Shown here in pieces: positions 24,746-37,385 of a stretch of 64,000 nucleotides of DNA. The notes under the pieces are model-generated. The model did no database searches. It had not been told where the DNA came from and worked only from the letters and a program-made list of their open reading frames with translations. Position numbers and translations under genes: made by a program. Origin of the DNA: Dryobates pubescens (lineage: Eukaryota; Chordata; Aves; Piciformes; Picidae); NCBI RefSeq assembly GCF_014839835.1, contig NC_071626.1, positions 1-64,000 on the forward strand. The letters are read 5' to 3'. Numbering within the stretch: position 1 is the stretch's first letter; each line of letters begins with the position of its first letter.

Positions 24746-27700
24746 AGCTGAAAAGAAAAGCAGCACACGGTTGCATCTTCAAACAGGTCAGAGAGCAAAG
24801 TTTTCCTCAGTATTGCAGTTCTGTATTTGATGCTCTTTGGAGACTTTGGAATGAAAGGTAAATGTAGAATCACTAATTAATGAAAACAGTGACCTCCAGC
24901 TACACTAACTATTGCTGTTCTCTGCCTTTGTCTTTTGAAGGAAGAACAACACGCTAACACATCAGCTAACTACGATGTGGAGCTGCTCCATCACAAAGAG
25001 GCACATGTTGACTTTTTGAAGAGTGGTAAGTGGAAATAGTCCTTGAAAAGTAGGCTCTGATCAGCCTGCTGGAAGTAAAGCTTGTGAGCTTCAAATTGAT
25101 GTGTTTCACATGTAATTAGCATTGGAGTCTTACTCATTAATAGCAGATGTTAATAATGAAAGATATAACACTAAAAAACTTAAAATTGATTGGTTGTGGT
25201 TTCACACACTCAGGATATTTGTGAGATCTGAGGGGAACACATTAACTTCTTACTGAGATAAAAAGATGAGAGAGCAGATGTGCAATGCTTTTACGAAAGA
25301 AAGTGCCTCTTATGGTTGTGTGGAAAACTATTCCTTGCATGAGTTTTGATCTGTGTAGTAATAACCATTGACATCACTTAGATTCCATAAGCCTGTTCAT
25401 GGCAGCAGTTGCTTTGGAAAAGGTAATTGTTGTTCAGCTTTTATGTTGTTTGAAATGCCTAGTATCCTTTTTGTAAACTTGTAATTATGTGGTATTACTC
25501 TGGGGTGAATTTCTAATAACTCATCTGAGGTTAGGGAGCATAAGAGTAGGCCTTGTGCAAAACTATTTTGGTCGAGAAACAGTGCTTGATGAAAAATCTT
25601 TGGTGTATAAATAAAGATTGAGGCGGGGTGGGGGGGAAATAGGATGTTGCAGTAATGTATTCAGTCACCTGAGCTTGTTTCCATGTTGGAAGTATAAAAC
25701 TTTATTGTAAGGGCTCAGAAATAGTCTGTAAGACCTTTTGGCTCAAGGAATAAATCTGCCAGTAAAAGTCAATAACAAGCTCCAACTGCAATTCCCCTTC
25801 AGGACCTTGGGAGGGACAAGTTCTTAGGTCCCTTACAGTTTGGTTTATTTTATTTGTTTTTAAGTAAATCTTGTAGCTGTTAATAACTCTGATCCTAGGA
25901 AAGTAGGAATTTAGTTACATTGATCTTACTTCTGTGAAATGCGAGTGGCTTGATTTTGCTTATTTATCGTGCAGGTAGATCATTTGTGAGTAAATGTCTT
26001 CGGTATGAAATAAATCATCTAACATGAAAGATTAGGCTAAACCCTAAGGTGAAATATGACATTGCATGTTGATGTCTTGCTCCTCCCAGTTGTCCTGGAT
26101 TTGAACATGCTAAGTGAAACTTAATTCTGAAACTTAATGTAAGACTCGGCCAATCATGAGTCACAAAACCTGCTAGTAGCAGTACTGTATGTTTTAAAAC
26201 CTTCAGGTAGTTTTTGTCAGACCAGTTATCAGTGAGGTATTTCATGAAAGTATTTTAATGGTAAAAGATGTAGGGCCACAGAAACTTGCTCAGAGATGCT
26301 CAAATTGAGTCTGACACAGCAAAGATACTGGCTGATGAGACCAAGTACTACTTTCCTCCAGAAGTACAACTTGTGAAATATGCCTTTAGATCAGTATTGG
26401 CTCTGTCATTGTTCAAGGGCTCTGATTTATGTGGAAAACTGAAAATACATTGTCTTGAAGACCTAAGCCTTTGAGATTGAAAAGATTGCCTGTAACAGAT
26501 AAAACATAGAATTTTGTGGTTGTTGAGTCGTGCCTGTGGAACATACTCTGGAGCTGCAGTGTTTTCTGTGCTGAATTACTTTCTAAGATGAGCAATGGCT
26601 GATTACTTCAAAAGGGTACTTTTGCAGCTGTCACTGCTAATCACTTCTTTGATCAAGCTGACTTGGTAAAATTAGGTTATTTTGCATATGCTCATATTAG
26701 AAGTATTTTGTAACTTTTGAAAGTGCAGCATTTTATACCGTAATAGAGGAACTCTGGTTGATCACATGGTTGTTTTGACTTTTATGGCAGGTGATAATCA
26801 TACAGGTGGCAACAGCAGAGAAGGCACATTTAAAGAAACTGTGACGCTGAAATGGTGTACTCCTCGAACAAATAGTGTGGGTAGGTAAAATGAGAGCTTA
26901 CAGAACTGGTGCTCTAATTGTTGAGCACTGTTCTCTATGCTGATAAGAATCTGAACAAGGAGATCATTGGCTTCTTGTTACTGCTGGGGTTTGCCTTTTG
27001 CTCAATAAACCTTGCTGCTGACTGCACTCCACTAATGGTCATAAAATGCTCTGCTGGTCTTGGCTAGTCAGGGGGTTGTGTAAGAGATGAGAGTAGTGAT
27101 GGTTTTCTTGGTGGCTTTTTTCAGTCTCCTCTTAAATGTCGTGAGGCTGTTCATTGACTCCCGTGTGCAGTAATTATTTGTCATTCCCACACCTTGTCAG
27201 TTTGACAGTGGTGGTATTTCAGCGTAGTGGCTTTGAGACACTGAATGTGTTCTAGTTTTAGAGGGGAGGGGAGTCAAAGTAGTTTCTTAGTGTAATCGAT
27301 GGTGTTAAGTTGGGAAGCTTTGGAAGATGATGAAATGTATGCAGTATTATCCACAGACTAGCCCCTCAATATTAGCTTTCTGATCTGAGCAAGGGAGGGA
27401 TCTCTATCCAAATCGAAGCAAAGGAAGATTTGGGGTAACATAAGCGCCCCCTGGCCATTCAGGTCATGTACCTTTTTAGACTACCAGCAAAACCTGTTGA
27501 CTATTTGAGCAAGCAGGTCAAAAATTTCTAGGTAAGAGAAATTTAGAGGAGACTGACGCAGTGAAATCATTGGAGATGAACTGGAAGTCCTGCTGGAAAT
27601 ACGGCTTGGGATTGCATTAGAGTCTGAGCTGAAGGTACTGGAATGATTGTGAGGAGATGGTGAAAGGAGCAGACTTGATCGAGAAACAGCTGGGTTTTCT

Positions 27701-30700
27701 TCTGCTGATTTTTGGAACAGCCTCTTCCATGCTTCTATGAGGTCATTTTTTTTATTCTTCTGTTTTGTTTCTGTGTGGAATAACGCTCAACGCTTCTACT
27801 CGTTTATCTTTCAGAATTGCATTATTGCACTGGAGCATACAGAATTTCACCGGTAGATGTAAATAGCCGACCTTCCTCATGCCTTACTAACTTTCTTCTT
27901 AATGGTAAATTTGTCTTTGGCTAATTTGTTGTAATTGTTAATATTGTGAGCAGAGTACTTGCCATGTTTTTAGTTCGTACCGCAGTAAATGTCTGTTTAT
28001 TCACACGCGTCAAATAAGAGAGGGAAGGTGTTAGACGTACTCAAAGACAAATGGAATATGTTTTGAAACTTGAGGATGGGACAAAAGGAGCAGGTGTCAA
28101 ATTGTGAATTCCTTTCTGAATCCAAATGTAGAATACTTTGCATGCTGTTTAATAGGAAACACCACCCTCATTAGGTGAGAGTGTGCTCAGTCGTGAGGCT
28201 ATTCTGACTATTGCAAAATGTTAGCAACTTAGGTCTCTGCCTGAGCTTTAGCAGATGCTGGGCAGCCTCAGAAAGCCTTTAACTGGATTATGACCACCTA
28301 AGTATGTTGGTCAGTTGAAGAGCAGACATACCTATGTGTGCTGGAATCGCCCCGAAAGTAGGTTAGATTTGCTGGTCTGCAAGATCTTGACCCTGGCCCT
28401 GAAAAATCTTCTGTAAGAGGTTACCATTTAAGTACATGTGAAAACCCCAAGCCAAAGCTGCTTGTTCTGAACAAATGGTAGTAGGCAATGTTAATCAATG
28501 TGGGGGTTTTATGGTTTATCAACACAGTTGTACTGCAAACATCCTTTAAATGGATGGTTGATCTTCAGGTCCTTTGAATATCTAAATACATGTGCAGTAG
28601 TTTTATTAAACAGTTTTTGTGCGTTTTTCTCTAAAGATTCTGTACTAGCAAAGTACTTCGATTAATAAAAATGGTTGGAACCAAAATTAATAGCTAATTT
28701 CAGACAACCACTCTTCTGATCTTAAGAGTTTTGCTTGCTGATTTCAGACAACTCATGTTGAGAATGCACCCTTTTATGCTTAGTGTGTTTTACTGTGAAT
28801 AAGACAGTTTTGTTTCTCTGTCAGAAAAAGGTATCCATTCTAAACATTAACAAATAGTACCAACGGATACCTTTACACTCCAGTAGACTGTTTGGTTACT
28901 TTTAAAAAGAAGTTGAATTTATTAAGGAAAAATTCTGTGGTAGGGCCAAATAAGTTTAGTATCCAAAAGAATCTGTGATAATTAAAAATAGCAAATAATC
29001 TTTAATCGTAAGGAAAAAACCAACCCTTACAAAATACATTATTTTAATGTCTTACAAATATATTTTTCCTAAGAAGGATATCCTGCAGAGGAAGTGATTG
29101 GTCCAGGAGAGAGGCTTTTTTGATCTTCCTGTGCAAAGAGCATATGACACTGTGCTCTGTGTAAAGACCTGGAGAAAATGCCCACAGGAGAGCTAGCTGA
29201 AAGCACAGCTTTAATGGATCCAGAGCCTCACAGGCTAGGGTCAAACCTGTATCGTGTAGCTGTAGGTTGTGAAGTACAATTGCAGCACGCTGATGAAACT
29301 GATCTTGTCTCCAACAGGCCGTTCTGTTCTCTTGGAGCAGCCACGCAAGTCTGGATCGAAAGTTATTAGTCACATGCTCAGCAGCCACGGAGGAGAAATT
29401 TTTCTGCATGTATTAAGCAGTTCAAGATCAATTCTAGAGGATCCCCCATCAATTAGTGAAGGGTGCGGTGGAAGAGTCACTGACTACCGGATTACAGTAA
29501 GAGTCTCCTTTTTCTTTGTTTTCCTCCTCTAAGTTGTTGCTTATCTCAGATGAGAAGGGAAGGTGCTGCCATAGATGTGTCAAGGAAATATTGGTACCCT
29601 CTCTGGAGTGGACTTGCATAGTCAGACTGTTTTTGTTTGCATTGCTGACACGTTTAATTCTGCGTAGTACATCTGCTGTTGCTTCCTAGACTCCTTTCCG
29701 TGTCAAGGGAGTGACTCCTCATGCACTACAAGTATTTAAAGTCTGTTCTGATTCTGGAATAAGTTTTTTGGCAAGTTTTTTTCTGCTTATTGTCACAAGG
29801 ATAGGTTACCCATGAATGGTCTGTACAATAAATAGAAAAGGTGAAGTTACCATCTTTGAACCCTGGGTATAAGCAATCGGCTGGCATTCATTTTCTCATG
29901 TTCCACAATGCATCGTTTGCATCTGTGAATGAGCAGAATGGCTTCCAGAGCAGACTGTAACAGACTTCTTGCCATACGTCAAACACCTTGCAGATCCAGA
30001 AGCCATCCTCATCCAAAACTTTGCATCCATTTTTAACAAATTTTTTTTGTGTTCACCTCATATGATGTGCATCTGAAAGCTAGGAGCAGGGCTATGGTTG
30101 TTAGAGTCAAATTTATCAGTGTGGGTGGTACCGAGGTAGTAATAAGCAGGACTGTGCTGTTCTGCCCATTCAGTGAAAGTCATTTTGTTAGAGAAATGCC
30201 TAATTGTGTCTTGTTTGGTTATTAGGATTTTGGTGAATTTATGAGGGAAAACAGATTAACTCCTTTTCTAGAGCCCAGATACAAGCTTGATGGAAGTCTT
30301 GAAATTCCTCTGGAACGTGCTAAAGATCAGTTAGAAAAACATACTCGTTACTGGCCTATGATTATTTCTCAGACTACTATCTTCAACATGCAAGCTGTAA
30401 GTAACCCAGGGTTTGTAATCTTCCATTTAGGTTTCATCTTGCTACATGATGAAATAGTCTATTTTACAGTATGTCACAAAAGCTGCTTATTTTCAGTTTG
30501 TTTTTTTTTCCACTTAAGTGAAATTCACACTCTGTATTTAATGTCAATAGATTAATGAAATGCCAGCTAAGTGGAATGGGAATTACTGAACCTGACAGCT
30601 ACAGTACTGCTGGGTAAAGAACGTGAATCTACCTATAGCTGCTCAGAGTTACTACTGGGTTGAGGATAAGAGGGGTGGTTTTTTTTCTGTGTTTTTCCAT

Positions 30701-33700
30701 TGCCTGAATGACAGAGCTCAGAGGGTGGCAGTCAGTGGCACAGGGTTTAATTGGAGGCCTGTAGCTAGCGGTGCTGCCCATGGGTCAGTACTGGGTCCAG
30801 TCATGTTCAGCATCTTCAACAATCCAGACGATGGGACAGTGTCCCCAGACAGTTTGCTGATGGGACAAACTGGGGGGAGTGGCTGACAGGCTGTCAGGCT
30901 GTGCTGCTATCTAGTGACACCTGGAGAGCTGGGCAGGGGAAACTTCCATGAAATTCAACAGGGGCAAGCAGAGAGTCCTGCCCTTGAGGAGTAATAACTC
31001 CCTGTACCAGTACAGGTGCGGGGTTGACCTGATGGAAAGCAGCTCTGTGGAGAATGACCTGGGATTACTGGTGGACAAGAAGTTCACCAGGAGCCAGTTA
31101 TGTGCCCTTGAGCCTAAAAATGCCGATGGTCTCCTGGGATGCATGAAAGAGTATGGCCAGGAGGTTGAGGGAGGTCCTCCCCTGCTTCTGGTGAGGCCAC
31201 ACCTGGAGTATTGTGTCCAGTTCTGGGCTTCCCAGTTCAAGAGGGACAAGGAACTACTGGAGAGAATCCAGTGGATGGTCACAGAAATGAGGGAACTGGA
31301 GCATTTCTCTTATGAGGAGAGCCTAAGACACCTGAGGCTGTTTAGCCTGGAGAAGAGCAGCCTGAAAGGGGATCTAATCAATGCTGATCAATATTATAAA
31401 GGTTGGAGGTCAAGCGGATGGGGCTGGGCTCTTTTCATTTGAGCCCGGTGATAGGACAAGGGGCAATGGGCACAAACTGCAACGCAGCAGGTTTCACTGA
31501 ACATGAAGGAAAAACTTCCTGTGAGGGTGCTGGAGCTGTGGAGCAGGCTACACTTTGTCTGCAGACTTTCAAAACCCACCTGGATGCATTCCTGTGCAAC
31601 CTGATCTAGGTGCATCGATGTTAGCTGGGGGGTTTGGACTAGATGATCTGCAGAGGCCTCTTCCAGCCCCTACTGTTAATGTGATTCTGTGCCTCTCCTG
31701 CAACATACCCATGTTCTTGTTGTGGTGGTTGTTTTGTCTCACAGGTGGTGCCCTTAGCCAGTGTGATTGTAAAAGAAGCAATGACTGATGAGGATGTTCT
31801 GAACTGTCAAAAAACAATATACAATTTGGTAGACATGGAGAGGAAAAATGATCCCCTGCCCATTTCAACAGTTGGGACAAGAGGAAAGGGCCCAAAAAGG
31901 TGACATGCATATCTCCTTTTGTTGAGGGTGGACATCTTTCCAAAATAGTCTCTGGACACTATGTTCTAAGATCTGGTCAGAGGCAGTGTGTAGTGAAGTA
32001 AATGCCATACAGACAGGAAGCAAATCCTGGGAATGTCTTGCCTGCACCTTCAGGGACTATTGCAGCACTGATATTGCTGTGTTAGGGAAAAATACATGGT
32101 TTTACTGTTGAAGGATTGAAAGCATGCTAAAAATACAGAAGCAGAGATTGTCATCAGGAAGGGTAAGAGATTGATACAAGCTAGGAGAGGGGAAGTGGAA
32201 TAACTTCAAATTAATAAAGGAAAACCGAAGCATATCGGAAACAAATAATGCTTTAAAACTGGGTTCTGTTAGAGTCGGATCCTTTTGAAACAGTCAATGG
32301 AGGTATGGGCTACAATGTCCTGGTATCTGGGACCAGTCTTGTTCAGCATCTTTGTGGGTGCCATGGACAGTGGCATTGAGTGCACCCTCAGCAAGTTTGC
32401 TGATGATGCTAAACTGTGTGGTGCCGCAGACATGCTGGAGGGAAGGGAGGCCATCCAGAGGGACCTTGACAGGCTGGAGAGGTGGGCACAAGCCAATCTC
32501 ATGAGGTTCAACAAGACCAAGTGCAGGGTCCTGCATCTGGGTCGAGGCAATCCCAGGCACAAATCCAGGCTGGGCAGTGACTGGCTGGAAAGCAGCCCTG
32601 AGGAGAGGGACTTGGGGGTGCTGGTGGACAAGAAGCTCAGCAGGAGCTCTCAGAGTGCACTTGCAGCCCGGAAAGCCAATCGGATCCTGGGCTGCAGCAA
32701 GAAAAGTGTGGCCAGCAGGGCAAGGGAGGTGATTCTCCCCCTCTACTCAGCTCTGGTAGACCCCACCTGGAGTACTGCATCCAGTTCTGGAGCCCCTATT
32801 ACAAGAGGGATCTGGAGGTGCTGGAAGGTGTCCAGAGAAGGGCCACGAGGACGAGCAGAGGGCTGGAGCACCTCTCCTATGAGGACAGACTGAAGGAGTT
32901 GGGGCTGTTCAGTCTGGAGAAGAGAAGGCTCTAAGGTGACCTAATTGTGGCCTTCCACTATCTGAAGGGGGCTACAAGAAGGCTGGGGAGGGACTTCTCA
33001 GGCTCTCAGGGAGTGATAGGACTAGGGGGAATGGAATGAAGCTGGAGGTGGGGAGATTCAGGCTGGACGTGAGGAGGAAGTTCTTCCCCATGAGAGTGGT
33101 GAAGCCCTGGAATGGGTTGTCCGGGGAGGTGGTTGAGGCCCCGTCCCTGGAGGTGTTTAAGCCCAGGCTGGATGAGGCTCTGGCCAGCCTGATCTAGTGT
33201 GGGGTGTCCCTGCCCCATGGCAGGGGGGGTGGAACTAGATGATCCTTGTGGTCCCTTCCAACCCAGACTGACACTATGATACTATCGCTCACTCGTTGCA
33301 TGTACTTCCAAGAACCGTCTCAAAATTCTGCTATAGATTGTCCCATATGCCTGGAAGGCCTGGTGCAGCCCTTCCTAATGTTTCTTTTAGTCTGGAGAAT
33401 TAAATAGTGTAAATAGTTTGCGTGTCGCCGTACAAGCGACTCTCTGCACACCCTGCCACCACCATAGTTAGTGAGCAGCCAAGAGGATTCAGAATGCCTT
33501 TTGACAGTCAGATCTTGTGGAAGTGAAGCATCTGATTTCTGTGGACACAGTTTATTTAGATTAAAACTTAATTCTGATTCTTAATCGGGAAATGTGATGT
33601 GGCTTCGCGTTTCACGGATGGTGTAATCTCAGGTGGATAGACCTCCAGTACAAGAGGATGGAGACTGGAGTTTTTTGTGTTTGGGGTTTCTTTGTTTCTT

Positions 33701-36700
33701 GGTCTGTTTTTTAATCTTAATTTGCTCTGTGGTGCAGTGACCTAGGCACGTAATAACTGTTTCCTGGCCCTGTTCAGGGATGAGCAGTACCGGATTATGT
33801 GGAATGAACTGGAGACCCTTGTGCGAGCACACATAAACAACTCTGACAAACACCAGCGCGTTTTGGAGTGTTTGATGGCTTGCAGGAGCAAACCCCCTGA
33901 AGAAGAGGAGCGCAAGAAACGTGGTAGAAAGAGAGAAGACAAAGAAGACAAGTCAGAGAAGCTGGGCAAAGACTATGAGTCGGATAAGCCATGGCAGGAA
34001 TCGGAAAGGTAAGTTTCCTGAAGTGAAACGAAGTTGGAGTGTAATTTTTGTCTGGGCTCACTTCAAAGGGGTAGGGAACTGTGGTGGCAGTTGTAGGTTT
34101 CAATTTGATGTATTTGTGCTTGTAACCTTGGTGTGCACTACCACTGGGTGTAGATCCCCAGGATTTTTGGATCAGAAACCATTGCCAAAGTTGGGAAATA
34201 CCATCTTATTGTGGTGCAATTCACGTATTTTACAAGCAGTCTGATTCTTGGACAAATTAACTGCTTAGCAGGGCTTTGCAACTTGGGAGTTGCTGCTGTC
34301 GGATTTTATCATAACAGCGCCTGTTAGGCACAACTGCTTTTTACAGATATAAAGTATGACTGAAAACTCGGGACAAGCAGCTTGTTTCTCTCGAGCTGTT
34401 GATAGTTTAGTGTTCAGGTAGATAATCCAGATGTATTTGGCTCTTCTCTTTGGTTCAGCTAATCCTTTAGTCAGGATTGATTGCCTGTATACCTACTGTC
34501 TATAATTCTGGTTGTCACTGTAGTTTGTGTAAATGGTAAGCATCTTTCAAGTCTCCTATGTCTTTCAAACTACAAAGGAGATCAAAAGCTGCTTGTGGTG
34601 CTAACCTTAATTTGCGTGCTGTGTGCATGCTTTGATTATTTAGGCTAGGGAGGGCCTTTTTGCCTGTGGTGTTGTCAGTGGGCTCAATGACAGCCTATGT
34701 CTTTGTGTGTGATCAAATCCATTCCTATAACTGCTTGTACTTCCATGTGGGGAACAAAAATGAAAAATGGGAGCTGAAATAAAAGGAATTTGGTATAGAA
34801 TAGGTCTGAATTCAGAGAAAAGAGTGTAGGAAATGGTGTGGCACTTTTCTAGATGGTTACAAAACTGAGAATGCTCAGCTGTCACAACTACAACACAAAT
34901 GCTGTCAAGTGAAGGGATACTTTAAGTCATTTTCCCAGAGGATCGCTCACCTAGTCTTCCCTCTTGTTTTGTCACCCGTTCCAAGGGTCCAGAGGGAGTA
35001 TTCTCATGATACAGGTCATGTATAACTCTGAGGAATCACCTGCTGCTCTTGCAAATTTTGATTCACTGTTTTCCTTCCCTTTCAAAAAGATTGAAAGGTC
35101 TCTTGGATCGTGAAAAAGAAGAACTAGCGGAAGCTGAAGTTATCAAAGATTCCCCTGATTCTCCTGAGCCACCCAACAAAAAGCCGCTTATTACCATGGA
35201 TGAAATGCCCGCAGCTGAAAAAGCAAAAGGCAAGCCAGAATTACAACATCTTCTCTTTTAGAGATAGGTTGTTATCAGTCTGTATTTTCTGAGGTAATTA
35301 GATTAATCTTCTTGGAGGTAAAGCTCTCAGTGAGGATAGTCTTTAATTAAACTCACATTGTTGAGAAATCCTTGTAAGTTAACCTCAACAGGTCTATATA
35401 AAAAGAGAGGTAGCCAAGATACTGTGTGGGTCTGCTGGCATGCACTTGGGGTGACAGAGCAGGTTGGACAAATTTCTGCTGGTGCTCTCTGAGCTGCTAC
35501 ATGTCAGAAATGCTAAGGCAGCAGAAATCATCATCTCCTGACTAACAAACATGGGCCTAAGCAGTGTAGTTGTCAGAATGGGCAGTTCTCAATGACCTCT
35601 CTCTTCCTTGGTGAGAGCTATTACCTGCCACGATAGTTGAACTGATGTCCAGATGCTACATTTAAAGCAAAATCCATTTCATGTGAAGTAACTAGTCAGC
35701 TGTTACTGCTTTGCATTTATTTAGCCTCTCTTGTAAGGTGGTTGAAAATTAGTAGGTTTAATATGTTGTGCTACCTCTGGCTGTGGTTCCATCTAAGCCT
35801 TTAAAATGATATGGTGTTGAAGAATTCAGGAATTAAATCCTTTAGACTCTTTCTACTTGGAATTTTAGGGCCAATGTCCTTGCTGTCTTTGTGGAGCAAC
35901 AGGATTAATACTGCTAACTCTAGGAAACATCAGGAGTTTCTTGGTCGTTTGAACTCTGTCAACAATAAAGCTGAACTGTATCAACATCTGAAAGAAGAAA
36001 ATGGGTTTGTATCAGTAAATTCATCACTGCAATTTTCTTAGCAGTAGTCAATGTGCAGGATGGAGGAACACTTCAGTTGTATCATTGAAAGGACTTCTTT
36101 GAGATGAAAATACACTAATGCATTCCTCTGTAACCTGATATTGATGGAGAACTACAGCTTTGCAGTTTGCATCTGTACTGAGCAAGGCTGAATACTGATG
36201 CATTCCCTGATCTCGCCTTTGTAGCGAAACTCTCAAACTTCAGAGCTAGCTAAATTGAGATTTCTTGTGCCAGCCTGTTGCATGCTTTAGCTTCCAAATA
36301 AAATGGGTAATACAAAAATATTTTTTGAGTGGCTGAATCTTGAGCTGATGGTAGTTCATGTCCTGCCAAAAAATAGTGGAAAACCAACCTCCTCATGAAT
36401 AAGAAGAAAAAGACCACCTTTTTGAACTGTCAAAAGCTCAGATTTTTATGAATAGACTCTCTGTAGTCACATGAATATGGGCTTTTGTCTTTTGGTGAGA
36501 TTAATAATGCGTCGCTTTTTATTTGCAGAAGCCTGTACTGGTTATTGCCTGAAATATTAAGAGCAGATAAGGGACTGTATGTTTGAGGCAGGGAGGGACA
36601 GGATGGTTAGTGAAGTAAAAACATACTTTAAGGAAAACATTCCCATTTAAATATTTGAATGTGATTTGTTTCCACCACCAGTCCTGACCAGCTGCTGTCT

Positions 36701-36750
36701 TGCATTTCAGAATGGAAGCGACAGAGAACGGAAAAGCGGGCCGGCAGTGA
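12440..36750 (+). CDS. INTS13: INTS13 (Asunder), Integrator complex subunit 13, complete coding region of 706 residues
   Basis: Sixteen coding exons: 12440-12664, 13906-13980, 17889-18091, 18346-18426, 20271-20361, 23191-23319, 24941-25025, 26791-26880, 27815-27904, 29318-29496, 30226-30396, 31745-31899, 33778-34008, 35090-35229, 35869-36004 and 36711-36750. They sum to 2121 bases, 706 codons plus TGA, the length I recall for the human protein, and every phase matches. The protein starts [20 protein letters not shown] and ends ENGKAGRQ. By family knowledge, an N-terminal VWA-like fold and beta-barrel pair with INTS14. A basic, Lys/Arg-rich segment (about 570-578) looks like a nuclear localisation signal. 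The C-terminal 649-694 helix region contacts the INTS4/9/11 cleavage module. Integrator cleaves snRNA and paused Pol II transcripts; Asunder also affects dynein at the nuclear envelope. All introns are GT-AG except the one after 35229, which is GC-AG. Several introns carry CR1 copies. Confidence 0.97.
12815..12890 (+). mobile_element. CR1 3' tail with octamer repeats
   Basis: GAAGGTCTCTTCCAACCTGG is followed by three units of TATTCTATG-type terminal repeat, typical of CR1 3' ends. Confidence 0.8.
13452..13530 (-). mobile_element. CR1 3' tail fragment, inverted
   Basis: CACAGAATCGGTCAGGGTTC, GAAGGGACCACAAGGATCAT and TTCCAACCCCCCTGCCATGG are the reverse complement of a CR1 3' end. Confidence 0.75.
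14111..17325 (-). mobile_element. CR1 LINE, long copy (about 3.2 kb) with endonuclease and reverse transcriptase
   Basis: It lies antisense in INTS13 intron 2. Reading leftward on the minus strand: upstream sequence (about 17045-17325); the apurinic endonuclease domain (16373-17014, with N-A-R-S-L, V-S-E-T-W-W, G-D-F-N-L-P); the reverse transcriptase ([23 protein letters not shown] at 14779-15866); then the 3' end at about 14111. F-A-D-D is the catalytic motif. The coding region is broken into several frames, so the copy is dead. Typical full CR1 is about 4.5 kb, so it lacks most of the 5' part. Confidence 0.93.
18550..19470 (-). mobile_element. CR1 LINE fragment, older subfamily
   Basis: The plus strand starts with the inverted tail (ACCATAGAATCGGGGAACG, TAGAAGGGACCTCCAAAGG). 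It then runs antisense to a degraded reverse transcriptase C terminus ([15 protein letters not shown]). It differs more from consensus than the copy at 20865-22237 and lies in INTS13 intron 4. Confidence 0.88.
20865..22237 (-). mobile_element. CR1 LINE, young copy with a 365-codon open reverse transcriptase segment
   Basis: The minus strand 20951-22048 is open for 365 codons and covers the catalytic core ([15 protein letters not shown]) to the C-terminal end of ORF2. The element extends left to an (AAT)n run at about 20868-20883 and right to about 22237. It lies antisense in INTS13 intron 5. Confidence 0.93.
23461..23484 (+). other. INTS13: Candidate 24-nt in-frame microexon in INTS13
   Basis: A long pyrimidine-rich tract ending TTTTTTATTAG at 23460 precedes 24 bases that are followed at once by a donor-like GTTAGT at 23485. 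The 24 bases encode P-T-F-N-V-C-E-Q with no stop. The exon before (ending 23319) and the exon after (starting 24941) both break between codons, so inclusion would add eight residues without a frame change. I do not recall these residues in INTS13 of other vertebrates. It may be a cryptic site pair. Confidence 0.4.
30700..31695 (+). mobile_element. CR1 LINE fragment
   Basis: Plus-strand remains of reverse transcriptase ([10 protein letters not shown], then [12 protein letters not shown]) end at GGATGATCT-like tail and GTGATTCTGTG. It lies in INTS13 intron 11, 50 bases before the exon 12 acceptor. It is diverged. Confidence 0.88.
32300..33285 (+). mobile_element. CR1 LINE fragment
   Basis: Plus-strand reverse transcriptase core ([17 protein letters not shown]) runs on to a 3' end with GATGATCCTTGTGGTCCC and TGATACTAT. 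It lies in INTS13 intron 12, sense to the gene, and differs in subfamily from the minus-strand copies. Confidence 0.9.
35230..35868 (+). other. INTS13: GC-AG intron of INTS13
   Basis: The exon ends AAAG at 35229 and the intron starts GCAAGC, the usual context of the rare GC donor class. The acceptor is TTTTAG at 35863-35868. Joining here gives the conserved E-K-A-K-G-P-M-S-L-L run, and no GT donor nearby keeps that frame. Reading on into the intron would add nine residues after the split glycine codon and stop at 35259-35261. Confidence 0.85.
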
Positions 36751-37379
36751 TGGTTTTGCTTCCTCACACAGAGCCCGACCCAACTGCAGAAGTGCCGAAG
36801 GCTGGGATGGATGTTGGTACCACCTCAGTACAGTTGTGTAGATCTGTTTTGGCTGGCTTTCACATTTTTCTATTCTTGTTTTTGCTATGAAATATCAAGC
36901 CCACGTATCACATTAAAAGAACAGTGTGCAAATAGGAGCTGTACTAAGGTATTTTACAGGTTGTGTTTGTAGGATGGAGAAAACCTGAGCTGCCATGGAC
37001 TGAATCAAGTCATTGGAAGTGCTTGCAGAGTTTAAAGTCCTCTCCCATAAGTAACACTTTTACTATTTCAAAATCAGTGATGACTGTTTAAAAAAAGAAA
37101 ACCAATCAAGAAGCTGACAATTAACTGATAATATTGTTAATTTTGATTCGTCAATATATTTATATGAAACTTCCTCAGGAGTCCAGAGTTACAGGAAAGG
37201 CCACACACTGAGTATCTAGTCACTGAGCTAAGGAAATGTCAGCCTTGATTTTCACATGAGGGGTGGGAAAGTGAATGGCTTTAACAGGTGAAGGACTTTT
37301 TTTATTTGACTAGAAATGTACTTTAGAAGTCAAAGCCTTTCAGGTTGTGCTGGAGTTAATCCTTTGTAAGCAAAAGTAA

Positions 37380-37385
37380 AATAAA
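37380..37385 (+). terminator. INTS13: Possible polyadenylation signal for INTS13 (AATAAA)
   Basis: The first clear AATAAA downstream of the INTS13 stop lies about 630 bases after it, giving a plausible 3' untranslated region. An ATTAAA variant lies nearer, around 36913. There is no direct evidence of use. Confidence 0.35.

Noticed and set aside
35221-35261. Reading INTS13 exon 14 straight through to the stop at 35259 as the normal end
   Set aside because: The downstream exons encode the conserved G-P-M-S-L-L-S-L-W run and complete the expected 706 residues, so the GC donor is the main splice and read-through at most a minor form.
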